A DNA stretch of 64,000 nt. Origin: Oscillospiraceae bacterium (GTDB taxonomy: Bacteria > Bacillota > Clostridia > Oscillospirales > Acutalibacteraceae). Below are positions 8,017 to 16,848 of the stretch, in pieces (the first letter of the stretch is position 1; each line of letters opens with the position of its first letter). The notes under the pieces were generated by a model. That model did no database searches. It had not been told where the DNA came from and worked only from the letters and a program-made list of their open reading frames with translations. The position numbers and the translations under genes are program-made. The stretch is from the NCBI GenBank assembly GCA_022763825.1, contig JALEQX010000002.1:23388-87387 (forward strand). The letters run 5' to 3'.

Positions 8017-9300
8017 CTATATCCTCTCAAAACAGGCTATGAAAAATCCGTCGCATCCGTAGATAAACGGCAAAACAGTAACAGTTTTATTTTCTCTGAA
8101 ACATTCTATATCTTCAAGTATATCACATAATATAAAGTCATTGTGTACTTTTTTGAATTTACGGCATATTTCTATATTTTCTTTCGGATTAAGAGTACAT
8201 GTCGAATAAATAAGTTTCCCGCCTTTTTTTAAAAACCTTGCGGAATTTTCAAGTATAGCATACTGTATTTCGTACAAAGAATCAATATCTTCTTCGCTTT
8301 TATACTTAATTTCGGGCTTTTTTCCCGTAACTCCGAGACCCGAACACGGTACGTCACACAAAATTCTGTCTGCCATAGGCAGTTTAATTGTCTTATCGCG
8401 TGCGTCTCTTAACAGCGTTTCTATAATATCCGCGCCTGTGCGCAACGCGTTTTCTTTTATAAGTGAGAGTTTATGTTCATATATATCGCACGATATGATA
8501 CGGCCTTTATTATTCATCATCTGCGCAGCGGTTATGCTTTTTCCGCCGGGAGCAGCACATACATCTATAACGGTCTGCCCGGGCTGAGGCGAAAGAGCTT
8601 TACAGCAAAGCTGTGATGAAAGATCCTGAATATATATATATCCTTTTTTAATATCTTTATTTTCGGCTTTTGCCTGAAAATTCGATAATATCAAGGCGTT
8701 TTCACAAACATCGGAGTGCCTTATTTCCGAGGAAATATCTCCGTTTTTTAATGTGTTGTATCTTGCATACAAATTATGAGCACCCAGAGATGACGCCATT
8801 ATTTTTTCCGCGCATTCCGGAGAATATTTATCGCAGAACATTTTGCATATATACTTAGGAAACGAGTACTTAACGCTGAGATATTCGATAAAATACGATT
8901 TATCCGGATAAACCTCACCGACTGACGATATTTTCCTAAGCACTGCATTGACAAGTCCCGATGCAAATGCACATCCGTGATTTTTTGCAAGTTTCACGCT
9001 CTCGTTAACTGCGGCCGAAACCGGAACCTTATCCATAAACAGAATCTGATACGCACCGAGTCTGAGGATTGTCAGAACCTGAGGCTTGAGTTTTTTTATA
9101 GGCTGAGTCAAACAACGGGATAACATATAGTCAAGCGTAATCAGACGCTCGAGTACGCCTTTTACAAGCGCATATGAAAACTTTACGTCGGCGCAGTTAT
9201 TCTCATTTTTAAACACATCGCCAAGGACAAGATTAGCATAAGCCGAGTCTTTTTCTATACGAGATAAAACGAAAAACGCCGTTTCTCTTGCGTCGGACAT
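8017..9300 (-). CDS. rsmB: 16S rRNA cytosine-C5 methyltransferase RsmB
   Basis: Methylates C967 of 16S rRNA (E. coli numbering). The 427 residues have an N-terminal NusB-like RNA-binding domain and a C-terminal Rossmann methyltransferase with SAM motif DVCAAPGGKS, the CDVPCSGLGVTG motif and the catalytic-Cys motif STCTLNPKEN. The ATG at 9300 is preferred over an upstream ATG at 9354 because GGGGTGA lies 6 bases before it and the upstream start would run into the protease gene at 9314. Confidence 0.95.
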   Translation of the reverse strand: MSDARETAFFVLSRIEKDSAYANLVLGDVFKNENNCADVKFSYALVKGVLERLITLDYMLSRCLTQPIKKLKPQVLTILRLGAYQILFMDKVPVSAAVNESVKLAKNHGCAFASGLVNAVLRKISSVGEVYPDKSYFIEYLSVKYSFPKYICKMFCDKYSPECAEKIMASSLGAHNLYARYNTLKNGDISSEIRHSDVCENALILSNFQAKAENKDIKKGYIYIQDLSSQLCCKALSPQPGQTVIDVCAAPGGKSITAAQMMNNKGRIISCDIYEHKLSLIKENALRTGADIIETLLRDARDKTIKLPMADRILCDVPCSGLGVTGKKPEIKYKSEEDIDSLYEIQYAILENSARFLKKGGKLIYSTCTLNPKENIEICRKFKKVHNDFILCDILEDIECFRENKTVTVLPFIYGCDGFFIACFERI

Positions 9301-9313
9301 AAAATTCACCCCG

Positions 9314-10090
9314 TTATTTTTTTCTTCTGTTATTGCCGAGCAAAAGCACGGCATATCTTAAAACGTTAGCAAGCGTTACCGCAAGAGCGGCAACATACGT
9401 CATTGCGGCAGCCTTAAGAACTTTTTTTGCACCGTTGTATTCACTGTCGTTTCTGAGCATTCCCGTTTCGGAAATTACTTTAAGCGCCCTTGAGCTTGCA
9501 TTAAACTCAACGGGCAGCGTAACAAGCTGAAAAACAGCGATAAGAGAATAAAGTCCCAATCCTATATATATTACAGGCTCGAAACTTAAGAAATATCCTA
9601 AAAATGCAAGGGGCAGTCCTATATAAGAACCGATATTGCATACGGGAATAATGGCATTTCTGACTTTTATAGGCGTATAACCCTCTGCATGCTGTGCGGC
9701 ATGACCGGCTTCGTGACACGCTATTCCGACTGAGGCAACGCTTGTACCGTAATAAACATCGCTGGACAGTCTTATAACATTTGACCTCGGGTCATAATGG
9801 TCAGAGAGTTTGCCCTGCGTTTCCTCAATTGCGACATTCATTATGCCGTAATGTCTGAGGACCGCGGCGGCTGCCTGTGCACCGGTGATTCCTGCACTGT
9901 TATTAACTTTACGCATTCTCGAATATGTCGTCTGAACTCTGATCTGAGCCCAGAGTGAGAGCAAAAATGCAGGAAGTACAAGCACAAGATAAGTCCATAA
10001 GGAACCGTTCATCATCGTATATCCGCCCATATAATATAGAGCCATGGGGGCTGTGAGAGTAATTGCAGTCAAAGTCATATTGCTTAACAT
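9314..10090 (-). CDS. Zinc metallopeptidase of the YugP family
   Basis: A membrane protein of 258 residues with a hydrophobic N-terminal segment (about 31-49), a zincin motif HEAGH at 126-130, and further hydrophobic helices in the second half. This matches the DUF2268/YugP neutral zinc metallopeptidase group of Firmicutes; substrate unknown. AAAGGA lies 8 bases before the ATG. It sits between fmt and rsmB, which are adjacent in Bacillus, so it looks like an insertion into an otherwise conserved gene order. Confidence 0.88.
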   Translation of the reverse strand: MLSNMTLTAITLTAPMALYYMGGYTMMNGSLWTYLVLVLPAFLLSLWAQIRVQTTYSRMRKVNNSAGITGAQAAAAVLRHYGIMNVAIEETQGKLSDHYDPRSNVIRLSSDVYYGTSVASVGIACHEAGHAAQHAEGYTPIKVRNAIIPVCNIGSYIGLPLAFLGYFLSFEPVIYIGLGLYSLIAVFQLVTLPVEFNASSRALKVISETGMLRNDSEYNGAKKVLKAAAMTYVAALAVTLANVLRYAVLLLGNNRRKK

Positions 10091-10103
10091 AATATCATTC
10101 CTT

Positions 10104-11033
10104 TTATCCTAAAACGCATCCGTTTAAATCGCGGTGACCTGCGGAAAACTGCTTGGCGTCGAGTCTTTTTGCACCCTCAGCCTGTAGCGAAAGAATTTTT
10201 AAAAGTTTTCCGTCTGAGCATGAAACATAAATCGAGTTTTTATCAGCCGAAACGGTTCCGGGAAGTGCTGAAGTTGATTTGTCCGTTTTTTCGCTTTGAT
10301 AAATCTTAAGTTTTTTGCCGTCATAATGAGTAAACGCTACCGGCCACGGCGACATACCGCGGATTTTATTATGAATAATATCGGACGGTTCATTCCAGTC
10401 AATTAAGGCCTCATCCTTTGAAAGCATCGAGGCGTAAGTTGCTTTTGATTCGTCTTGTTTTTCAGGCGTTATTTTTGACAATGCAAAATCTTCAAGCGTT
10501 TTTACAAGAAGGTCGGGGGACGCCTCGGCAAGTCTGTCAAAAAGCTCACCGGCTGTCTCGTTTTCGCCTATCTCCGTTTCATATTTCAAAAGCATATCGC
10601 CGGTGTCAAGTCCTTCGCCCATCAGCATTGTCGTAACTCCCGACGTTTTCATTCCATCGATAACCGCGCGCTGAATAGGAGCCGCGCCCCTGTACTTCGG
10701 CAAAAGAGAGCCGTGAACATTTATGCATGCATATTTCGGAATATCGAGAATTCTTTTGGGCAGAATCTTTCCGTATGCCGCGACAACAATAAAGTCAGGG
10801 TTATAAGATTTTAATTTATCATACGCCTCGTCGCTTTTCAGCGTAACAGGCTGGAAAACTTCAACGCCGTTTTTTTCTGCGGTAACCTTAACCGGAGAAG
10901 GCGTAAGAATCATTTTTCTGCCCTGTGCTTTGTCCGGCTGAGTAACGGCAAGACATACGTCATATCCGTCTTTAATCAATCTCTCAAGACACGGAACCGC
11001 AAAATCGGGCGTACCCATATATATAATTTTCAT
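10104..11033 (-). CDS. fmt: Methionyl-tRNA formyltransferase
   Basis: Formylates initiator Met-tRNA from 10-formyl-tetrahydrofolate. The 309-residue length is standard. The N-terminal Rossmann domain begins IIYMGTPDFAVP, the catalytic segment HGSLLPKYRGAAPIQ is at about 107-121, and a C-terminal OB-like domain follows. It lies 28 bases after def, the deformylase that undoes its modification, the usual bacterial pairing. Confidence 0.97.
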   Translation of the reverse strand: MKIIYMGTPDFAVPCLERLIKDGYDVCLAVTQPDKAQGRKMILTPSPVKVTAEKNGVEVFQPVTLKSDEAYDKLKSYNPDFIVVAAYGKILPKRILDIPKYACINVHGSLLPKYRGAAPIQRAVIDGMKTSGVTTMLMGEGLDTGDMLLKYETEIGENETAGELFDRLAEASPDLLVKTLEDFALSKITPEKQDESKATYASMLSKDEALIDWNEPSDIIHNKIRGMSPWPVAFTHYDGKKLKIYQSEKTDKSTSALPGTVSADKNSIYVSCSDGKLLKILSLQAEGAKRLDAKQFSAGHRDLNGCVLG

Positions 11034-11061
11034 ATAAAATCATCTTCTTTATATAAATTAA

Positions 11062-11535
11062 TTATTCCCCGTCTTCGTCTAACATTACTTCCTCGCCTCG
11101 TGCAAGTTTATCCGTGAATAAAATGCCGTCGAGATGGTCAATTTCGTGGCAGAAACATCTTGCCTTAAGGTCTTCGCCGGTATATTCATGCCATTCTCCG
11201 TGCCTGTCCTGCGCTTTAACCTTAACTTTAGAGGGTCTTAATGTTATTCCGCTTTTTCCCGGAAGAGAAAGGCATCCCTCGGTCTCCTTCTGTCTGCCGG
11301 ATGATTTGATTATTTCGGGATTTATAAGTTCAAGAAATCCGTCTCCGCAGTCTATTACGACAGCTCGTCTTAAAACTCCGACCTGAACGGCGGCAAGACC
11401 GACTCCGTCGGCTTTGTACATTGTCTCTTTCATATCGTCAAGCAAAGTAAAAAGTCTGTCGTTAAACTCTGTTACGGGTCTGCTTGTTTTTCTGAGGATA
11501 GGATCCTCTTCCGTTTTTATAATTCTCAGTGCCAT
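11062..11535 (-). CDS. def: Peptide deformylase
   Basis: Removes the formyl group from nascent proteins. The 157 residues contain all three family motifs: GVGLAAVQVG, EGCLSLP (metal-ligand cysteine) and HEIDHLDG (two histidine ligands and catalytic Glu). The valine in motif 1 and a short C-terminus are seen in many Firmicutes enzymes. AGGGAG lies about 6 bases before the ATG. It is in the priA-def-fmt operon. Confidence 0.97.
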   Translation of the reverse strand: MALRIIKTEEDPILRKTSRPVTEFNDRLFTLLDDMKETMYKADGVGLAAVQVGVLRRAVVIDCGDGFLELINPEIIKSSGRQKETEGCLSLPGKSGITLRPSKVKVKAQDRHGEWHEYTGEDLKARCFCHEIDHLDGILFTDKLARGEEVMLDEDGE

Positions 11536-11548
11536 ATATATCTCCCTT

Positions 11549-14029
11549 TCAGAACGTGCTCTCGGGATTCATATCCGCGCTTACACTAACGCGCGAAAAT
11601 CTGCTGATTTTTGAAAAATCCCTGAGACAGAGTGAAATCATATTTCTGAATTTTTTTGTATTTTTACATTTTATTATAATACGTTCCCTGTATTTATTAT
11701 TGATTTTGGCAAGTTTAGGTTCAACGGGTCCCAAAATTATAAGTTTCAAATCAGAATACTCTCCCCTGACACTTTTCTTTATTAAATCAAGGAATTGAGC
11801 CGACGCAAGATGAGAATAATTCTCACCGGACGAAGTAAAACTTATAACACAGATATCGCAGAACGGCGGATAAATCAGTCCCCGCCTTATTGCAATCTCA
11901 TCATTATAGAAACTCTCATAATCCTGCCGGGAAGCAAATCTTATTACGGGGTTATCTGGAATAACAGTCTGAATAATCGCTCTGCCGAGTTTATCGCCTC
12001 TGCCCGAACGTCCTACAACCTGAGTAAGCAAATCAAACGCTTTTTCCATACTTCTGAAATCGTCGTTATACAACTGCTGATCCACGGAAATAACGCCTAC
12101 AAGCGTTACATTGGGAAAGTTAAGTCCCTTTGCAACCATTTGAGTGCCTACCATTATGTCATATTTTCCGTCGGCAAATTCTCCGAATTTTTTTTCATGA
12201 GAATTCTTATATGTCATCGTATCGGCATCTATTCTGAGTATCCGTGCCTCGGGGAAAAGGGAACTGAGTTCCTGTTCAACCTTCTGCGTGCCGAACCCCG
12301 AATACCTAACGGTTTCGCTTCCGCACTTGGAGCAAACCGTCCGCATGGGTTCGCTGTAACCGCAGTAGTGGCACATAAGCCGATTGTTTGCTATATGATA
12401 GGTAAGCGAAATACTGCAATTGGGGCATGTTACTACGCTTTTGCACTCCTTGCATGCAACAAAAGTATTATATCCTCTGCGGTTTATCAATAAAATCGTC
12501 TGCTGTTTGTTTTCCAGATTGTATTTTATTTCTTCACAAAGTAAAGAACTCAGCGACATCATACCCGACTGCTGACGTCTGTCTGACATATCAACAACTT
12601 TAACCTCAGGCAGTACGGAATTTGAATATCTGTTTTTAAGTTCGATTAATTCGTATTTACCGCTTTTTGCAAGAGCAAAGCTTTCTACGGAAGGCGTCGC
12701 ACTGGCAAGAATCAAAAAAGCGTGCGAATCTGCACATCTGAATTTAGCCGCCTCTCTTGCGTGGTATCTCGGCGTTCTCTCTGATTTATAGGAACTCTCC
12801 TGCTCCTCGTCAATAACAATCAACGCTAAATTCTCGACAGGAGCAAAAACAGCGCTTCGGGTTCCGACGACAATATGCGCCCTGCCTCGTTTAATTCTTT
12901 TAAATTCGTCAAGTCTTTCGCCGACCGACAGTCCGCTGTGCATAACGGCAACTTCCTCGCCGTAGCGTGAGTAAAACTGTGATAAAAGCTGAGGCGTCAG
13001 CGAAATTTCAGGAACTGTAACTATAACGCTTTTTCCCGTTTTGTAAACGGAATCGATAAGTTTCATATAAACTTTTGTTTTTCCGCTTCCTGTTACGCCG
13101 TATAACAAAGAAGTATGAAATTCTCCGGAATCAAGTCTTTTTTTCAGAATATCGTAAGCGTTTTTCTGCTCATTTGATAAAACAATCTCAGTTTTATCCG
13201 TTATGTATGCGCTGTCTTTCAGCGGATTTCTGTAAACCTCGGTTTCAAACGAATCAAGAATGCCTTTTTTTGTTAAATTTTCAATAACCGCGCCGCTCGC
13301 GTCGGTAAAATAAGTTATTTCTTTTACTGCTGCGCTTCCGATATCCTCCAGCAGAGAAATAACCGATTTTTGTTTTGCCGTTAATTTATATTCTATCTCC
13401 CCATTCAGAAAGGCATCTGATATTTTTACGGTTTTCATTACCGCATCCGACGCATTTCTCAATGTCTGAACGTTTTTCTGAACATATCCTTTTGAAATCA
13501 GCCCCTCAAGAACAGGACTGTCGTTTTGTATTCCGAGATTTTTTTCGACAGACTCATATTTAACCGAACCCTTTTTATTTTTTAAAAAAGCGCAGATTCG
13601 GCTTTCCTCATCCGTCATCTCGTCTTCATCTGCTTTAAAACCCTTTCTTGTAAGAGAATACGTATCATGCGCTTTAAATCCCAGTCCGAAAGGAACCATT
13701 GCCTTCGCAGAATCATAAAAAGTACAGAATGTTCTGTCGGATATAAATTTCGCAAGTCTCAGCAAATCATCGCCGAGAACAGGAATGTCGTCAAGAACAC
13801 GTTCTATCGGTTTTAATTTTTTAACAGAGAAATCTTCATCCGTATCATCAGATATTTCAAAGATAAATCCCTGTCTTTTTTTGCTTCCGGCTCCGAAACC
13901 CACTAAAACCCTACACCCGGTCTTCGCTTTTTGAATCAAAGAATCGGGTATAAGGTAACTGAATAGCATATCAAAGCTGTACGCTGTGTTTTCTACAGCG
14001 ACCTTTGCAATGTATCCGGAATGCGCCAA
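11549..14029 (-). CDS. priA: Primosomal replication-restart helicase PriA
   Basis: A 3'-5' helicase that reloads the replisome at stalled forks. The 826 residues include an N-terminal DNA-binding domain, Walker A YGVTGSGKTKVYM, Walker B-like DEEQESSYK, and a zinc-binding insert with paired cysteines (CKECK, CPNC, CHYC, CSKC). The best start is a TTG at 14029: the next ATG would remove conserved N-terminal residues, and GAGGAC lies about 10 bases upstream. It follows rpoZ by 7 bases. Confidence 0.95.
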   Translation of the reverse strand: MAHSGYIAKVAVENTAYSFDMLFSYLIPDSLIQKAKTGCRVLVGFGAGSKKRQGFIFEISDDTDEDFSVKKLKPIERVLDDIPVLGDDLLRLAKFISDRTFCTFYDSAKAMVPFGLGFKAHDTYSLTRKGFKADEDEMTDEESRICAFLKNKKGSVKYESVEKNLGIQNDSPVLEGLISKGYVQKNVQTLRNASDAVMKTVKISDAFLNGEIEYKLTAKQKSVISLLEDIGSAAVKEITYFTDASGAVIENLTKKGILDSFETEVYRNPLKDSAYITDKTEIVLSNEQKNAYDILKKRLDSGEFHTSLLYGVTGSGKTKVYMKLIDSVYKTGKSVIVTVPEISLTPQLLSQFYSRYGEEVAVMHSGLSVGERLDEFKRIKRGRAHIVVGTRSAVFAPVENLALIVIDEEQESSYKSERTPRYHAREAAKFRCADSHAFLILASATPSVESFALAKSGKYELIELKNRYSNSVLPEVKVVDMSDRRQQSGMMSLSSLLCEEIKYNLENKQQTILLINRRGYNTFVACKECKSVVTCPNCSISLTYHIANNRLMCHYCGYSEPMRTVCSKCGSETVRYSGFGTQKVEQELSSLFPEARILRIDADTMTYKNSHEKKFGEFADGKYDIMVGTQMVAKGLNFPNVTLVGVISVDQQLYNDDFRSMEKAFDLLTQVVGRSGRGDKLGRAIIQTVIPDNPVIRFASRQDYESFYNDEIAIRRGLIYPPFCDICVISFTSSGENYSHLASAQFLDLIKKSVRGEYSDLKLIILGPVEPKLAKINNKYRERIIIKCKNTKKFRNMISLCLRDFSKISRFSRVSVSADMNPESTF

Positions 14030-14036
14030 AGGGATA

Positions 14037-14252
14037 TCAGTCCTCGTTACATTCTTCTTTTGAACGGTCGATTATTTTGCATTTACCGCTCTTTATTTCC
14101 TCCACTGCAAGACTTACGGTTTTCTCAAGAATTATTTCTTTATTGGCAATGGCCTTGTCCGTAATCTGTCTTGCACGTTTTGCAGTGGCGGTAACAAGAG
14201 CGTAACGGCTCATATCGTCATCCATAAGTTCAGTTAAATCTACATCAAGCAT
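14037..14252 (-). CDS. rpoZ: DNA-directed RNA polymerase omega subunit
   Basis: A 71-residue omega subunit that helps assemble beta-prime into RNA polymerase. It keeps the core pattern SRYALVTATAKRARQI and the following KAIANKEI helix. An AAAGGAG site precedes the ATG. Its position between gmk and priA is the standard Firmicutes order. The acidic, Cys-containing tail is short. Confidence 0.95.
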   Translation of the reverse strand: MLDVDLTELMDDDMSRYALVTATAKRARQITDKAIANKEIILEKTVSLAVEEIKSGKCKIIDRSKEECNED

Positions 14253-14265
14253 TCTTTTATCTCCT

Positions 14266-14856
14266 TTATGTCAAATCCAATTTTTCAAGGATTTTGTTAT
14301 GTACGTTTTTAACTGTTTCATCGAGAATATCATTCTCGACAACTATATCGTATTCAAATCGTTTTTCGACTTCGGTTTTAGCAATCTTAAGACGCTTCTT
14401 AATCTCATCTTCATTCTCGGAACATCTGTCCCTGAGACGCTGTTCAAGAATTTCAAATGACGGCGGCATAATAAATATTGAAAGACAGTCGGGAAAAATT
14501 TTTCTGACATTTTCCGCACCCTGAACTTCAATTACAAGAACAACTATTTTACCGTTGTTTATGCGTTTTTTCACATCGCTTTTTAACGTTCCGTAATAGC
14601 TGGAACCGTATTTTGTATATTCGATAAACTCACCGTCTTTAATCATCTTTTCAAACTCGCCGACGTTAACATAGTAATAATTTACGCCGTCCTTCTCCCC
14701 GGGTCTCGGCGCTCTCGTTGTTGCCGAAACGGAAAGAGAAAATCTTTCGTCCTTGAGCAGAAGACTGTTTACAATTGTATCCTTACCCGCGCCCGAAGGA
14801 CCGGATATTACAATAAGACGTCCGTTGCAAAAACAGCAGTTATTATCATCACTCAT
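14266..14856 (-). CDS. gmk: Guanylate kinase
   Basis: Phosphorylates GMP to GDP. The 196 residues start with a short Cys-rich extension (NCCFC) before the P-loop SGPSGAGKDT (about 19-28), followed by TTRAPRPGEKDGVNYYYV, the GMP-binding region with conserved Arg and Tyr residues. Asp follows the P-loop lysine where many homologues have Gly or Ser. The start overlaps the remA 3' end by 8 bases. Confidence 0.96.
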   Translation of the reverse strand: MSDDNNCCFCNGRLIVISGPSGAGKDTIVNSLLLKDERFSLSVSATTRAPRPGEKDGVNYYYVNVGEFEKMIKDGEFIEYTKYGSSYYGTLKSDVKKRINNGKIVVLVIEVQGAENVRKIFPDCLSIFIMPPSFEILEQRLRDRCSENEDEIKKRLKIAKTEVEKRFEYDIVVENDILDETVKNVHNKILEKLDLT

Positions 14857-15121
14857 CGTCTGTTACCTCGTCGCAAAATGAATTATCGTCACTATTGAAT
14901 CTTTCGTATATGCGTTTAAGCGGAAGGTACGAAAGAATTATGTGGTCTGAATCGGAAAGAATAACGCTTTTTGTCTTTCTGCCGCACGTTGCGTCTATAA
15001 GAGTACCGTTATCTTTAGCGAGCTGTATCATTCTTCTTATAGGAGCGGAATCCGGAGCGGTAACCGAAATAACTCTGGAAGCGTTGACCATATTTCCGAA
15101 TCCGATATTTACTAATTTCAT
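14849..15121 (-). CDS. remA: Extracellular matrix regulator RemA (DUF370)
   Basis: A 90-residue DNA-binding protein, the length of Bacillus RemA. It has the family pattern NIGFGNMVNASRVISV, then SAPIRRMIQ and the SDHIILS segment near the end. In Bacillus it activates biofilm-matrix genes; it is kept by many spore formers where its targets are unknown. The ATG at 15121 is chosen over 15172 because the longer form overlaps yicC and adds non-conserved residues. Its SD is weak, suggesting coupling to yicC. Confidence 0.93.
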   Translation of the reverse strand: MKLVNIGFGNMVNASRVISVTAPDSAPIRRMIQLAKDNGTLIDATCGRKTKSVILSDSDHIILSYLPLKRIYERFNSDDNSFCDEVTDDE

Positions 15122-15134
15122 AACCTGTCCGCCG

Positions 15135-16013
15135 TTATTCGATATTCTGAATCTGTTCTCTGATTTTTTCAACTTCGGCTTTTATATCTATAACAATTCT
15201 GGCAATCTCAATATCGGAAGCCTTGGAACCGATTGTGTTTGCCTCTCTGTTTATTTCCTGAACAAGGAAATCCATTTTTCTGCCGATAGGTTCCTGTGAA
15301 TCCATAAATATTCGAAGCTGGTCAATGTGACTTCTGAGTCTGACAGTTTCCTCTGCAACTGCAATCTTGTCCGCAAAAACGGCAACTTCCGTAAGAAGTC
15401 TCGATTCATCGACTGTGTTATCACCGAGAAGCTGGCGGACTCGCTCAAGAAGTTTATCATTATATTCTTTAACGGTCTGCGGTGAGCGCTCCTCGATTCT
15501 TTCAACAAACGAAATAATCAAGTCGGCTCTTGAAAGGATATCCGCACGGAGCTTCTCACCCTCTGCCTCGCGCATTTTAACGAAATTAACAACAGCTTTG
15601 TCAAAAACGTTCTTAACGCACGACCAGATTTTATCTTCGTCCGCAGGCGATTTTCTTACTGAAAAAATATCGCTGCGCATTGCAAGATCCGAAACTTTAA
15701 AGTCATTTTCAAGCGAAAATTTTTCACTCAGTTCTTTTACCGCATTGACATAACCGAGTGCAAGAGATTCATTAACCTGAACAATAACGTCATCAGTCTG
15801 CAATGAATCTATCTGAACCGAACATTCGACTTTTCCGCGGGAAATAACGGACTGAACATATGATTTCAATTTTTCTTCAAGAAAAGAATATCCCTTATAA
15901 ACTCTCGGCGAGAATTCAAGATATCTGCTGTTTACGCTTTTCAATTCGACGGTAATACTCATTCCGTCAACGGTCTCCTGGCTTCTGCCGTAGCCGGTCA
16001 TGCTTTTTATCAT
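15135..16013 (-). CDS. yicC: YicC-family endoribonuclease
   Basis: A 292-residue protein of the YicC/YloC family, recently recognised as an endoribonuclease group. It starts MIKSMTGYGRS, the family signature, and ends in the conserved DUF1732 region with QEINREANTIGSK and EVEKIREQIQNIE. It is the first gene of the long housekeeping operon, directly behind a consensus promoter at 16048-16076; TGAGG precedes the ATG. Confidence 0.94.
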   Translation of the reverse strand: MIKSMTGYGRSQETVDGMSITVELKSVNSRYLEFSPRVYKGYSFLEEKLKSYVQSVISRGKVECSVQIDSLQTDDVIVQVNESLALGYVNAVKELSEKFSLENDFKVSDLAMRSDIFSVRKSPADEDKIWSCVKNVFDKAVVNFVKMREAEGEKLRADILSRADLIISFVERIEERSPQTVKEYNDKLLERVRQLLGDNTVDESRLLTEVAVFADKIAVAEETVRLRSHIDQLRIFMDSQEPIGRKMDFLVQEINREANTIGSKASDIEIARIVIDIKAEVEKIREQIQNIE

Positions 16014-16047
16014 ATAATGGACCTCAAAATGTATAGAATAATAAATA

Positions 16048-16076
16048 ATTATATATTATCTTTGATATTTTGTCAA
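16048..16076 (-). promoter_or_regulatory. Consensus sigma-A promoter of the yicC-spoVM operon
   Basis: Reading on the minus strand, TTGACA at 16076-16071, a 17-base spacer and TATAAT at 16053-16048 make a perfect consensus match. The -35 lies just past the rluB stop codon (16080), so it restarts transcription for the yicC operon. No other promoter of this quality is seen inside the operon downstream. Confidence 0.85.
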
Positions 16077-16079
16077 CAA

Positions 16080-16844
16080 TTATCGACGCCGGTTGTTATT
16101 TTGGTTAGCTTTTGCCGCTTTCTGTGCAAGTCTTTTAAGAGAAGCTACCTCTTCTTTTTCAAGTTCGCGCCATTTTCCTGGCTGTAACATGCCGAGTTTT
16201 ACCGTACCGAACGACGTTCTTTTAAGCCGTATAACTGTAAGTCCCGATTCCTCGCACATCTTTCTTATCTGACGGTTTCTGCCCTCGCGCAGAACAATCT
16301 GCATAACGGTTCTGTCCGGCTCCGTTAAAAGAACTTTAATATCGGCGGGAAGCGTCTTTCTGCCGTCTATCATTATTCCGCTTGCAAGTGCGGTCAACTG
16401 ATTCTCGTTGACTTTTTCCCTGACGGTGACTCTGTATGTCTTTGATACATGCATGGACGGATGCATCATCATATTAGCAAATTCGCCGTCGTTTGTAAAC
16501 AAAAGCAACCCTTCGGAATCTCTGTCGAGACGTCCTACGGGAAATACTCTGATGCCAACGTCCTCAACAAGCTGAGCGACGCATTTTCTTCCCATTTCGT
16601 CATTCATCGTAGTAACAAATCCTCTGGGCTTATGAAGCATTATGTAAGTGTTTTTTTCTTTTCCGGAAAGAAACGGCTCACCGTCAATTAATATTCTGTC
16701 CCTGTCGGGATCTGCCTTGTCGCCGACCTTCGCACGCACGCCGTTTACCGTCACTCTACCCGACGCGATAATCTCCTCCGACTTTCTTCTGGAAGCGATA
16801 CCGTTTTCGGCAAGTATTTTTTGAAGTCTGATTTTTTCAGCCAT
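16080..16844 (-). CDS. rluB: Pseudouridine synthase of the RsuA/RluB family
   Basis: Isomerises a uridine in rRNA. The 254 residues have an N-terminal S4 RNA-binding domain (about 4-60) and an RsuA-type catalytic domain with GRLDRDSEGLLLFTND, where D107 is the catalytic aspartate. The C-terminal tail is basic and rich in Asn and Arg. The neighbourhood with scpA, scpB and a D,D-carboxypeptidase matches Bacillus rluB, which modifies 23S rRNA; the exact site is inferred from that. Confidence 0.93.
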   Translation of the reverse strand: MAEKIRLQKILAENGIASRRKSEEIIASGRVTVNGVRAKVGDKADPDRDRILIDGEPFLSGKEKNTYIMLHKPRGFVTTMNDEMGRKCVAQLVEDVGIRVFPVGRLDRDSEGLLLFTNDGEFANMMMHPSMHVSKTYRVTVREKVNENQLTALASGIMIDGRKTLPADIKVLLTEPDRTVMQIVLREGRNRQIRKMCEESGLTVIRLKRTSFGTVKLGMLQPGKWRELEKEEVASLKRLAQKAAKANQNNNRRR

Positions 16845-16848
16845 TTTT

